Source: an uncultured Capnocytophaga sp. (lineage in GTDB: Bacteria > Bacteroidota > Bacteroidia > Flavobacteriales > Flavobacteriaceae). From it: a DNA stretch of 14,362 nucleotides. Each line of letters opens with the position of its first letter. The first letter of the stretch is position 1. A program made the translations under genes and the position numbers. Of the stretch, positions 1-6,325 are shown in pieces. The notes under the pieces are model-generated. The model searched no databases and was not told the origin of the DNA. It saw only the letters and a list, made by a program, of their open reading frames with translations. The stretch is taken from the NCBI GenBank assembly GCA_915070235.1, contig CAJZFM010000024.1, positions 1 through 14,362 of the forward strand, read 5' to 3'.

Positions 1-34
1 TAAATAGAAAATAGTTAAAAATAAAAATTATAAG

Positions 35-1483
35 ATGAAGCCAATTTTTTTCTCTATTGTATTGACAACCAGTTTATCTCTTGCCCAAACAGCAGGAAAA
101 GAAGATTATAAGAACCCCTTCAAAGGCCCCGTAAGCAGTGTCCGTATCATCACTTATAAGGCTTTGGACAAAGGAGGCGGTAATTATGACAAAGGTGATG
201 TGGAAAAAGGAATGGAAAACCTGCTTATTTCCTATGATAAAAAAGGAAATATGACAGAGAAAATCGCCTATTACCCTAACGGAAGTGTCTGGTGGACTGC
301 CAATTACAGATATGAAGGGAGTGATGTCAAAAAGAAAGCTCCTGTAAAAACACCTCCCAAAAAGGCAGCTCCCTTAGAAAAAGGAGAAGAGGGCTTCAAG
401 GGGAAAGTGGTCTATCGCTATGATAAGAAAGGCCAAAAAACAGAAGAGACTTCCTATGATGACAAGAATACACTGCTTTGGCGCTATGTATACCGCTATG
501 ATGCCAGAGGAAACCAAATAGAACGCGATAGTTTTGACCCACAGGGTAATCTTATCGGTAGGGAGATTTGTCGTTATGATATGAACAATCGTATGACCGA
601 ACGCTCCATTACCATGAAAAACCAATTGGCCTACCAAGGAAAATGGGAGTATGATGATAAGGGAAAAGTATTGAAGAAAGAAGAGTTCTTTACCGAACAT
701 ATTGCCCCAGAGAAAATTAACAGTATGGTGGAGGACGAGCTCCGTATCAAGGGGGTATTGTGGAAAAAATTTGTCTATTCCTATGATAACAAAGGAAATA
801 GAACAGAAGTAAATGTCTATGATGCTAAGGCCAGCGAACACCCTTCACTACAGCCGGAGGCACAACAAAAAGAACCTGAAAAAGAAGAGCCTAAGCAGCT
901 CTCTTATGACGAGTTGCCTAATCCTAAGTTACTCTTCGTAGAGGAATATAATAATGTGGGGGCTCTTTGGAAAAAAGATACTTATACCTATGATGAATCA
1001 GGTAGAGTAACCCAAATAAAGTCCATGGACAACAAGGACAAACCTCAGTTCAACTATACTTATGCCTATGATGATAAGGGCAATGAGACCGAACGTGCTA
1101 CCTATGATAAAGATAACAAGCTTGTACAACGCACCACCTACAGCTATGATGACAGAGGAAATATGATTGAGATGGTGGAATATGATGCCAATGGAAAGCT
1201 CTCCCAAAAGGAAACTTACAAGTATGATGTCAAAAACAAAAAAGTAGAACAACAGGGTTATAACCTCAACGGAAGTTTAGCTTATACTTTCAGGTATCTT
1301 TATAATCCTAAGGGAGAACTCATAGAGACTCGTACCTTTGACCCAGCGGGTAACCTAACCTCCAAGCTCACTCAGCACTTTAAGTTTGACGCTTATAAGA
1401 ACTGGACAGAACGTATCCAATACACCGATGGCAAAGGCTCATACATCACCGAGCGCACTATAGAATATCACAAGAGTAATTAA
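35..1483 (+). CDS. Secreted YD-repeat (RHS-like) protein, function unknown
   Basis: A 482-residue protein with an N-terminal signal peptide (hydrophobic stretch about residues 4-17, likely cleavage near SLA/Q at 17-18), so it is exported. From about residue 65 to the end it is made of roughly twelve degenerate YD-type units of the form YxYDxxGNxTExxxYD; clear ones include RYDKKGQKTEE, YSYDNKGNRTE and YAYDDKGNETE. Two Lys/Glu/Pro-rich linkers (about residues 103-120 and 270-288) split the repeat field into three blocks. YD repeats in RHS and teneurin proteins form beta shells, but this protein has no RHS core motif, no toxin tip and no lipobox, and it ends in an aromatic strand typical of stand-alone Bacteroidota YD proteins. 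It is a single-gene unit with its own terminator downstream. The start at 35 places the signal peptide at the N-terminus; the promoter lies mostly outside the window. The specific role is unknown. Confidence 0.85.
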   Translation: MKPIFFSIVLTTSLSLAQTAGKEDYKNPFKGPVSSVRIITYKALDKGGGNYDKGDVEKGMENLLISYDKKGNMTEKIAYYPNGSVWWTANYRYEGSDVKKKAPVKTPPKKAAPLEKGEEGFKGKVVYRYDKKGQKTEETSYDDKNTLLWRYVYRYDARGNQIERDSFDPQGNLIGREICRYDMNNRMTERSITMKNQLAYQGKWEYDDKGKVLKKEEFFTEHIAPEKINSMVEDELRIKGVLWKKFVYSYDNKGNRTEVNVYDAKASEHPSLQPEAQQKEPEKEEPKQLSYDELPNPKLLFVEEYNNVGALWKKDTYTYDESGRVTQIKSMDNKDKPQFNYTYAYDDKGNETERATYDKDNKLVQRTTYSYDDRGNMIEMVEYDANGKLSQKETYKYDVKNKKVEQQGYNLNGSLAYTFRYLYNPKGELIETRTFDPAGNLTSKLTQHFKFDAYKNWTERIQYTDGKGSYITERTIEYHKSN

Positions 1484-1506
1484 AATAAATTAAGTAGAAT
1501 AAAGAA

Positions 1507-1540
1507 AGAGGCTGTCGGAAAAGGACAGCCTCTGTTTTTG
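1507..1540 (+). terminator. Intrinsic terminator after the YD-repeat gene
   Basis: A perfect 10-bp stem (AGAGGCTGTC at 1507-1516 pairing with GACAGCCTCT at 1524-1533) closes a 7-base loop and is followed by GTTTTTG. It begins 23 bases after the stop codon at 1483. On the opposite strand the stem is followed by a moderately T-rich run (TTTCTTTATT), so it may also stop transcripts coming from the convergent gene ending at 1609. Confidence 0.88.
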
Positions 1541-1569
1541 CTTGTAGGGTGTTTTGTATAGGTGCTATT

Positions 1570-1595
1570 TGTAGAGACGCTATTTATAGCGTCTC
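1570..1595 (+). repeat. TGTA-hairpin REP-like palindrome (copy A)
   Basis: TGTA (1570-1573) is followed by a perfect 10-bp inverted repeat, GAGACGCTAT (1574-1583) and ATAGCGTCTC (1586-1595), separated by TT. There is no T-tract after it, so it is not a standard terminator. Its layout, TGTAG(A/G)G(A/G)CG leading into a perfect stem, is shared with the element at 7040-7064 read on the minus strand, while the stem sequences differ in both arms together. Palindromes of this look are, from memory, scattered between genes in Bacteroidota genomes; this was not verified here. Confidence 0.7.
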
Positions 1596-1608
1596 CCTCC
1601 TCCCCTTA

Positions 1609-2433
1609 TCAAAATGTAACCCCAACGCAGAGTATCATAGCCGAAAAGCTCTTGCCTGCCAAGTTGTTATACTGATACTTGATTCCACCCTGATACTGCT
1701 GCCGGTAATAATTAGCTCCCACAGCAAAAGAGAAGATATCTGAGTAAGTAAAAGCCGTATATTGTAATTGATAGGCCAGCGAAAAAGGCCTATAGACAAA
1801 GATTTCAGCATCTTGGGTCATAGCAAATCCAAATTGGTTAATGCCGTTGCCTATATAGCCTGCTCCTAATCCCCAGCTAAGGCTCATGCGCTGGGTACGG
1901 ATACGGTAATACTGAGCTGTAAGGGATACAAAATCCAAGTGCTCAGAGGGGACACCACGTTGTTTTTCCCAGAAATGGCGATAGGAGAGTGTTGCGCCAA
2001 AGCGGCTGCCCATACGTATCTTGCCTTGTAGGTTATTTTGGAAAATGTGGGAACCCAAGGAGAGTTCATTACTAACGGCAGCACGAAAGAGCGTAAAATC
2101 CTCTATGATTTGTTTCTCATAGGTATAGTCGCCCTTACCCTTGTAGTAAGGGTAGGGATTGAGCTCAGCTGTCTGCATGCGCCCATACCGCTCATAGCTA
2201 CTCTCCACCAGTAGGTTATAGCCTAAGATGAAAGTCAGGTCGAAGAGCATCGGAAGGAAAGAGACATCGTCCCAAGCAGAACGAGCCTGATAGCTCCCAT
2301 CGGAGGAAGAGTGATATTCTTCAGTTCCTGAAGTACTTTCAGGGGGAGAAGAGAGCCTATCTTTAGCCTCCTTGAGATCTTGCCCATAGGTGGCAGCACT
2401 GCAAAATAGAAAAATAAGTAAAAAATGTTTCAT
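1609..2433 (-). CDS. Putative outer-membrane beta-barrel protein
   Basis: A 274-residue protein of unrecognised specific function. It opens with a signal peptide (MKHFLLIFLFCSAATYGQ, likely cut after residue 17-18), then a Ser/Glu-rich stretch (about 25-50). After that come alternating hydrophobic and polar segments that look like amphipathic beta strands, and it ends with an aromatic final residue (GVTF), the usual signature of an outer-membrane barrel recognised by BAM. A motif LNPYPYYKGKGDY lies at about 91-103. A longer reading frame runs upstream to 2493, but its extra 20 residues are encoded by the 7-base repeat array and would bury the signal peptide, so the start at 2433 is chosen. 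It follows DUF4301 on the same strand after 109 bp and may be its own unit, because that spacer holds a large inverted repeat. An exact transport or structural role cannot be assigned. Confidence 0.75.
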   Translation of the reverse strand: MKHFLLIFLFCSAATYGQDLKEAKDRLSSPPESTSGTEEYHSSSDGSYQARSAWDDVSFLPMLFDLTFILGYNLLVESSYERYGRMQTAELNPYPYYKGKGDYTYEKQIIEDFTLFRAAVSNELSLGSHIFQNNLQGKIRMGSRFGATLSYRHFWEKQRGVPSEHLDFVSLTAQYYRIRTQRMSLSWGLGAGYIGNGINQFGFAMTQDAEIFVYRPFSLAYQLQYTAFTYSDIFSFAVGANYYRQQYQGGIKYQYNNLAGKSFSAMILCVGVTF

Positions 2434-2450
2434 AATAATGACAAATGAGA

Positions 2451-2538
2451 GTGACAAGTGACAAGTGACCAATACTATAGTGGAATTAGTCACTTGTCAC
2501 TTGTCGTTAGTCACTAAATCGTTGGTCACTTGTCACTA
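2451..2538. repeat. 7-base periodic repeat array with a 17-bp inverted repeat
   Basis: From 2489 to 2538 the unit GTCACTT/A recurs with almost exact 7-base spacing (2489, 2496, degenerate at 2503, 2510, then a degenerate 8-base unit, 2525, 2532). The same motif lies in opposite orientation at 2451-2469. As a result GACAAGTGACAAGTGAC (2453-2469) and GTCACTTGTCACTTGTC (2489-2505) form a perfect 17-bp inverted repeat around a 19-base loop that itself contains ACTATAGT. No T-run follows on either strand, so a simple intrinsic terminator is unlikely. The array fills almost the whole gap between the DUF4301 gene and the barrel gene. Confidence 0.85.
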
Positions 2539-2542
2539 TTCA

Positions 2543-4096
2543 TTAATGATTTCCTTGGTGGTTTTTCTTAAGTAAATCATTAACGGTTTTGACAGGGTTG
2601 AAAGTAATCTGTGGTACTTCCACAAAGATACTAATCCAGCCTGCCATGCCTCCGTTCCATAGGCCAGGGAGTTCTAAGGCCTTGAGAGGGCGTCCGTTAT
2701 AAGATTTCTCGGTGATAAAGCTGAGTTTCTTGTCTTGGAACTCTTCAAGGTCAAATACCTCTCCCTTGTAGTTCTTGATACAGCAAACAAGATCCACAGG
2801 GTTGAAGTGGGTAGAGGCCTGTAGGCGTTCCCATTGTTGTGGATTGTCTTTGTCTATCTGTGCCATTTCTATGATTTGTAGGGATTCGTTGCCATCGGCG
2901 TCCTTTATCCAGAAGGGGCCACCGCCTATTTCGCCTTCGTTCTTTACCATACCACATACACGAATAGGGCGGTTCAGTGCCTGATAGATGTATTCTATCA
3001 TATAGCGTTTGGCAAACTTATGTACATAGGAAGGCACCTTGATATTGAGTTCGGGGAGAAACTTGAGGATCTCAGGCAGTTCCTTTTTCTTGAGTTTCTC
3101 TTTTTGGATTTTTTGTAGAATCTTATGCACCTTCGAGCGGGTATCTTCCAATTTTCCAGCCAAGACCTCTTTGTAGAAAATAGCCTCATCAGCGTAGGAT
3201 TCTACCACTACATTATCTATGTTTTTGATAAAGATAATGTCGGCATTCAGTTCGTTGAGGTTTTTAAGCAAGGCACCATGTCCGGCAGGGCGGAAGAGTA
3301 GTTGGTTTTTCTCATCGCGGAAGAACTCATTGTCAAGGGTCAGTGCCACCGTATCGGTACTTTCACTTTGGTGAGAGAAACTCACCTCAAAGTGTACCCC
3401 ATACTGCTTTTCCAAGTTGGGGCGTATCTCGGCCAATTGGTTTAAGAAAAGGGTGCTGTATTCCTTACCAATAGTAAAGTGGATATTGACCACCTCTCCC
3501 TGAGCGGCATAGAGGAAAGCCTCTCTGAAGTGTTCTTCAAAGGCGGTAACTACCTTTTCGCCATATTTGTGGAAGGGGAAAAGCCCTTTGGGTTTGTTTT
3601 TGTAGTTAAAAGGCTCTTCCTTGAGTAGGATATGGGCAATACGGAGCTTTTTTTCGTCCTCATTGAGACCATCAAAGGCCTTATGCTGTTCTATATACAA
3701 TTGCAAAGCGTCATAGAAAGCAAATTGAGGGAGGTATTGGAAGAAAATTTCCGCATTGGCATTGCCACTTTCCTTGATATACTCATTAAAGGTTTGTTTT
3801 TTAGGGTCAAAATCACTCTCAAAGGCCGAAAGGAACTGGAACATACGTGTAGCGGAACCAGAGGCAGGGACAAACTTGAGAATGTCCAAGCTGTTTTTCT
3901 TCTTCTGATAGGTAGCCACATACTGAATGGCATCTTCTCTAGAGAAAGAGAGAATACCGCTACCCACATGGGCAGGAGCTACTAAGTTCACAGGGGGGAC
4001 ACCTGCGAGGAAAATGGCTACTTGTTCTTGTAACTTGCTGACTTTGATGCCCTTTTCTCCTAAGAGAAGTTGGTCGTACTCGGTTAATTCTTTCAT
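2543..4096 (-). CDS. DUF4301 family protein, possible UDPGP-like nucleotidyltransferase
   Basis: A 517-residue cytoplasmic protein with no signal peptide or membrane segment; its overall sequence matches what I recall of the Bacteroidota DUF4301 family, whose function is uncharacterised. Motifs seen: KFVPASGSATRMF (74-86), FRPAGHGALLKNL (268-280), IFIKNIDNV (288-296), an RVCGMVKNEGEIGGGP segment (379-394) and THFNPVDLV (429-437). Three of these resemble the UDP-sugar pyrophosphorylase fold: the glycine-rich GGxGTR-like loop, the PPGHGD-like loop, and the NxDN segment. A nucleotidyltransferase activity is therefore inferred, not shown. The region 320-345 is Lys-rich and likely helical. Its ATG overlaps the stop of the NadR-type ATPase in an ATGA arrangement (4-base overlap), implying translational coupling and a shared pathway. 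It is the last clear member of the vitamin-salvage operon before the repeat array. Confidence 0.82.
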   Translation of the reverse strand: MKELTEYDQLLLGEKGIKVSKLQEQVAIFLAGVPPVNLVAPAHVGSGILSFSREDAIQYVATYQKKKNSLDILKFVPASGSATRMFQFLSAFESDFDPKKQTFNEYIKESGNANAEIFFQYLPQFAFYDALQLYIEQHKAFDGLNEDEKKLRIAHILLKEEPFNYKNKPKGLFPFHKYGEKVVTAFEEHFREAFLYAAQGEVVNIHFTIGKEYSTLFLNQLAEIRPNLEKQYGVHFEVSFSHQSESTDTVALTLDNEFFRDEKNQLLFRPAGHGALLKNLNELNADIIFIKNIDNVVVESYADEAIFYKEVLAGKLEDTRSKVHKILQKIQKEKLKKKELPEILKFLPELNIKVPSYVHKFAKRYMIEYIYQALNRPIRVCGMVKNEGEIGGGPFWIKDADGNESLQIIEMAQIDKDNPQQWERLQASTHFNPVDLVCCIKNYKGEVFDLEEFQDKKLSFITEKSYNGRPLKALELPGLWNGGMAGWISIFVEVPQITFNPVKTVNDLLKKNHQGNH

Positions 4097-4641
4097 CGTG
4101 TTAGCTTTTGGTTAATTTGTTCAACTCTATCGTCTATATTTCCTTTCAACAAGTGAAAAGGAATGGATTTTTTCTCTAAGAAGTCCTTGAAAAAGGTAAA
4201 AACTTCTGTACGTTCCTCGGGCTTATCCCTTAGATCATCAGCCACCCAAGGGGTGTCTATATAAGTAAGGAAGATGTGTTCGTACCTGTGGCTTAGTGCC
4301 TGTCGCTCTATCACAGGATCACACTTCCCATAATATATATAGGAGTAAATGACCAGTTCCAAAAGGCAGGTATCACAAAAGAGATACTCCGCAGCCTTAG
4401 AAAGTGCCTCATTCTCCAAGCGGATTTGCCCTTTGGCAATAGGTAGCAAGTCCTCCCAAGTACATACGCCATGCTGCTTGTCCCACTTCTCTTGTAGGTA
4501 AAGGCGCATATACTCCTTGACCCACTGGGTGTGGTATAGGGAGGCCATCAGCTCGCTAAGAGTAGTCTTTCCCGTGGATTCAGGTCCTACAAAGGCGATA
4601 CGCTTGCAGAGGCTCGGCTGTTGTATAAGATCTTTTTCCAT
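4093..4641 (-). CDS. NadR-type ribosylnicotinamide kinase domain / AAA ATPase
   Basis: A 182-residue protein matching only the C-terminal kinase domain of NadR. Seen: Walker A GPESTGKT (19-26), VKEYMRLYL (41-49, the NadR VxEYAReYL motif), LFCDTCLL (87-94, Walker B-like Asp90), and a lid-like segment YIDTPWVADDLRDKPEER (127-144). In the family this domain phosphorylates nicotinamide riboside to NMN with ATP, trapping the imported vitamin. The HTH and NMN adenylyltransferase domains of enterobacterial NadR are absent, so NAD would have to be finished by a separate NadD-type enzyme. The only start that keeps the P-loop is the ATG at 4641, so the 55-base overlap with the upstream transporter gene cannot be avoided. 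A thiamine or other nucleoside kinase role is an alternative. Confidence 0.85.
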   Translation of the reverse strand: MEKDLIQQPSLCKRIAFVGPESTGKTTLSELMASLYHTQWVKEYMRLYLQEKWDKQHGVCTWEDLLPIAKGQIRLENEALSKAAEYLFCDTCLLELVIYSYIYYGKCDPVIERQALSHRYEHIFLTYIDTPWVADDLRDKPEERTEVFTFFKDFLEKKSIPFHLLKGNIDDRVEQINQKLTR

Positions 4642-5279
4642 TCTATATAAGCTAAAATAGCAATAAGGGTAAAAATGGCATATTGTAGGGCGGTAAAAAG
4701 GAATCCCTTATAGGTATATAGGGGGATAGAAATGGCATCGCCCACAATCCAAAAAAGCCAATTCTCTATCTTACGCCTTGCCATAAGCCACATACCGACC
4801 AAGAAAATGGCGGTGGTAGTGGCATCCACCCAGTCCGTCCATACGAAATGCGCTAAGCCCAAAGTGATCCCCTCCATAGAGAAATCATTGTTGATATAGG
4901 GCTTAAAATAATAAACAAACATTACAAAAAGCCAACTCAGCAGCGCCAGCCATAGGGTGGTTTTGGTATCGGAAGCACTCATCTGGGAGATTTCCACATG
5001 TACGCTATCCTGACTGTGCTTAGCCCATAGCACCCAGCCATACACACTCATTACAGTATAGTAGGCATTGATAAGCATATCGCCAAAGAGCCTACCCACC
5101 CACAACAGATAGACAAAAAGTACCGTACTGATGATGCCTGTGGGATACACCCATATATTCCTTTTCTTGGAAAAAAGCACACTCAGAAGACCGAAGAATA
5201 CCCCTAATAGTTCTATGGTTAACAAGTGTATAGGCGTATCCTTATACTGGGAAAAGATCCACTCAAAAATGTGGTTCAT
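4587..5279 (-). CDS. pnuC: PnuC-family vitamin transporter (nicotinamide riboside or thiamine)
   Basis: A 230-residue inner-membrane protein with about seven hydrophobic helices (roughly 18-36, 42-62, 67-86, 107-125, 147-167, 172-188, 191-212). PnuC family signatures are present: WVYPTGIIST near 43-52, the WxxW motif at 82-85 (WVLW), and the C-terminal block ENWLFWIVGDAISIPLYTYKG (171-191 region). Family members move unphosphorylated vitamins by facilitated diffusion and depend on cytoplasmic phosphorylation to retain them, which fits the kinase encoded directly downstream. The PnuT branch in Bacteroidota carries thiamine, and the gene just upstream here is of a thiamine-binding family, so the substrate is ambiguous. 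The gene overlaps its upstream neighbour by 17 bases and its downstream neighbour by 55. No TPP riboswitch is visible upstream of the operon, which mildly favours nicotinamide riboside. Confidence 0.9.
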   Translation of the reverse strand: MNHIFEWIFSQYKDTPIHLLTIELLGVFFGLLSVLFSKKRNIWVYPTGIISTVLFVYLLWVGRLFGDMLINAYYTVMSVYGWVLWAKHSQDSVHVEISQMSASDTKTTLWLALLSWLFVMFVYYFKPYINNDFSMEGITLGLAHFVWTDWVDATTTAIFLVGMWLMARRKIENWLFWIVGDAISIPLYTYKGFLFTALQYAIFTLIAILAYIEWKKILYNSRASASVSPL

Positions 5280-5523
5280 AATCGTGTCGGTCGGATTTTA
5301 CTATTTTTATGTAAATAAGTCCTTTTTCTAATAGTTCAAAGACCTCTCTCACTTCATTGGTAAGTACTTCCATAACACGGTCGTATTCGCCATATATCTG
5401 AGTGCTTAGTGGGTTCTCATATACGATAAGCCCAGAGGAGCGGAGCTTCTTAATAAAGTGAATAATAGGTGCTTCAAACTCGTCTTGGAGCGGACTAAGG
5501 GTAAGTTCTACTGATACTTTCAT
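5263..5523 (-). CDS. MTH1187/YkoF-like thiamine-binding domain protein
   Basis: An 86-residue soluble protein that looks like a single YkoF/MTH1187 domain (Pfam thiamine-binding family, formerly DUF77). Seen: the first strand and helix MKVSVELTLSPLQ (1-13) with I20-I24 following, and the family block NPLSTQIYGEYDRVMEVL (37-54), then a helix and the strand LIYIKIVKS (69-77). Family members assemble from ferredoxin-like folds and bind thiamine or related pyrimidines; many are simply annotated as thiamine-binding. The reading frame continues upstream to 5664, but that leader would cross the promoter of the divergent gene and lacks family similarity, so the ATG at 5523 is chosen. It heads the operon with pnuC and overlaps it by 17 bases, suggesting coupled translation. 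It may sense or deliver the transported vitamin; that is inference. Confidence 0.85.
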   Translation of the reverse strand: MKVSVELTLSPLQDEFEAPIIHFIKKLRSSGLIVYENPLSTQIYGEYDRVMEVLTNEVREVFELLEKGLIYIKIVKSDRHDYEPHF

Positions 5524-5550
5524 TGTAAAAATGCATTCGTTTTCGGATAG

Positions 5551-5558
5551 CAAATATA
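5551..5558 (-). promoter_or_regulatory. Bacteroidota -7 promoter motif for the vitamin-salvage operon
   Basis: On the minus strand TATATTTG (5558 to 5551) fits TAnnTTTG and sits 27 bases before the ATG at 5523. No good TTTG -33 element is found at the expected spacing; the upstream region is an A/T run, so the promoter is probably weak or activator-dependent. No thiamine-box (TPP riboswitch) sequence is seen in the short leader. Confidence 0.6.
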
Positions 5559-5599
5559 CTAAAAAAAAAGGAAATAGCGCATATTTTTTGAATATATTT

Positions 5600-5630
5600 T
5601 TTGATAAAACTACAAATAGTAGTAACTTTG
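5600..5630 (+). promoter_or_regulatory. Strong Bacteroidota promoter for the sanA-rsmI-like-hflX operon
   Basis: TTTG (5600-5603), 19 bases, then TAACTTTG (5623-5630) matches the Bacteroidota consensus TTTG-N19-TAnnTTTG exactly. Transcription should start near 5635-5638, about 20 bases before the ATG at 5658. This also excludes the apparent in-frame TTG start at 5601, which lies inside the promoter. Confidence 0.8.
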
Positions 5631-5657
5631 CCTGCTGTAACAGTAATCGCAAAAGCA

Positions 5658-6323
5658 ATGGCAAGAAAAATAGGTATTTCCAGACAGTTTTTTGTAAAAA
5701 GTATGTTTTTCCTACTTTTTCTTCTGCTGATGGGTGTGGTGGTGATTCACAATGCCGATAGTACCATACGTAAGGCTAGTGTGGATAAGCTCTATACGGA
5801 GCTTGATAGTATCCCTAAGCGCAAGGTAGCCCTGCTATTAGGCACAGGCAAGACCCTTAAGAATGGGCAGCCCAACCTCTATTTTCGCTATAGGGTGGAG
5901 GCAGCGGCAGCTCTTTTCAAGGCTCAGAAGGTGGATTATATCCTTATCAGTGGGGATAATAGCCGCCAAGGGTATGATGAACCTACCGATATGAAAGAGG
6001 CCTTGGTAGCCCAAGGTGTGCCTTCACAGAAAATCTACTTGGATTATGCGGGTTTCCGTACCTTGGATTCGGTCGTAAGAGCTAAAGAGATTTTTTCTCT
6101 TACCCAGCTAACGGTAGTCTCCCAAGCCTTTCACGACCAGCGGGCGATTTACTTAGCTCAAAAGTATGGCATTGATGCCATTGGCTTTTGTGCCAAAGAT
6201 GTAGATAAGTATTCAGGCTTTAAAACCAGAGTAAGGGAGTACTTTGCCCGAGTGAAAGTCTTTTGGGACTTGACTTTTGGGGTGAAACCCAAGTTCTTGG
6301 GAGAGAAAATAGAAATACATTAG
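5658..6323 (+). CDS. sanA: SanA/YdcF-family (DUF218) envelope protein
   Basis: A 221-residue protein with one N-terminal membrane helix (about 15-31) and a DUF218 domain (about 56-200) predicted on the periplasmic side. Motifs match SanA: VALLLGTGK (57-65), FRYRVEAAAALF (76-87), ILISGDN (95-101), EPTDMK (108-113), DYAGFRTLDSVVRAK (129-143) and VVSQAFHDQRA (153-163). In Escherichia coli SanA affects the envelope permeability barrier, with vancomycin sensitivity at high temperature in mutants; the biochemical activity is not known. The ATG at 5658 is chosen because the promoter -7 box ends at 5630; an internal ATG at 5703 would cut into the membrane helix. The next gene begins 2 bases after its stop, so the two are surely co-transcribed and likely translationally coupled. 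Confidence 0.88.
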   Translation: MARKIGISRQFFVKSMFFLLFLLLMGVVVIHNADSTIRKASVDKLYTELDSIPKRKVALLLGTGKTLKNGQPNLYFRYRVEAAAALFKAQKVDYILISGDNSRQGYDEPTDMKEALVAQGVPSQKIYLDYAGFRTLDSVVRAKEIFSLTQLTVVSQAFHDQRAIYLAQKYGIDAIGFCAKDVDKYSGFKTRVREYFARVKVFWDLTFGVKPKFLGEKIEIH

Positions 6324-6325
6324 TT

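Noticed and set aside
374..841. 155-codon antisense frame inside the YD-repeat gene
   Set aside because: It is a mirror of the repeated YD codons (TATGAT reads as I/H-rich antisense), gives a nonsense hydrophobic sequence, and lies wholly within a convincing gene.
998..1252. 84-codon antisense frame inside the YD-repeat gene
   Set aside because: Same repeat-driven artefact as the other antisense frame; no family resemblance or promoter.
1549..1743. 64-codon plus-strand frame across the terminator-barrel gene boundary
   Set aside because: Overlaps the TGTA hairpin and the 3' end of the barrel gene; no recognisable features.
2434..2493. N-terminal extension of the barrel protein by 20 residues
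   Set aside because: The extension is encoded by the heptad repeat and would place residues ahead of a clean signal peptide starting at 2433.
2453..2505. The 17-bp inverted repeat as an intrinsic terminator for the DUF4301 transcript
   Set aside because: No T-run follows on either strand and the loop is 19 bases; better described as a repeat.
2489..2538. CRISPR-like array
   Set aside because: The 7-base unit is far too short and there are no spacers or cas genes.
3632..3985. 117-codon plus-strand frame inside the DUF4301 gene
   Set aside because: Antisense shadow of a full-length conserved gene with no supporting signal.
5524..5600. Possible TPP riboswitch upstream of the thiamine-binding and pnuC genes
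   Set aside because: The leader is under 30 bases and none of the conserved thiamine-box sequence is present.
5601..5657. TTG start for the SanA-like protein
   Set aside because: The TTG is part of the -33 box of the promoter, so it is not transcribed; the ATG at 5658 follows the -7 box.
5524..5664. 47-residue upstream extension of the thiamine-binding protein
   Set aside because: It would run through the divergent promoter region and the family sequence begins exactly at the ATG at 5523.
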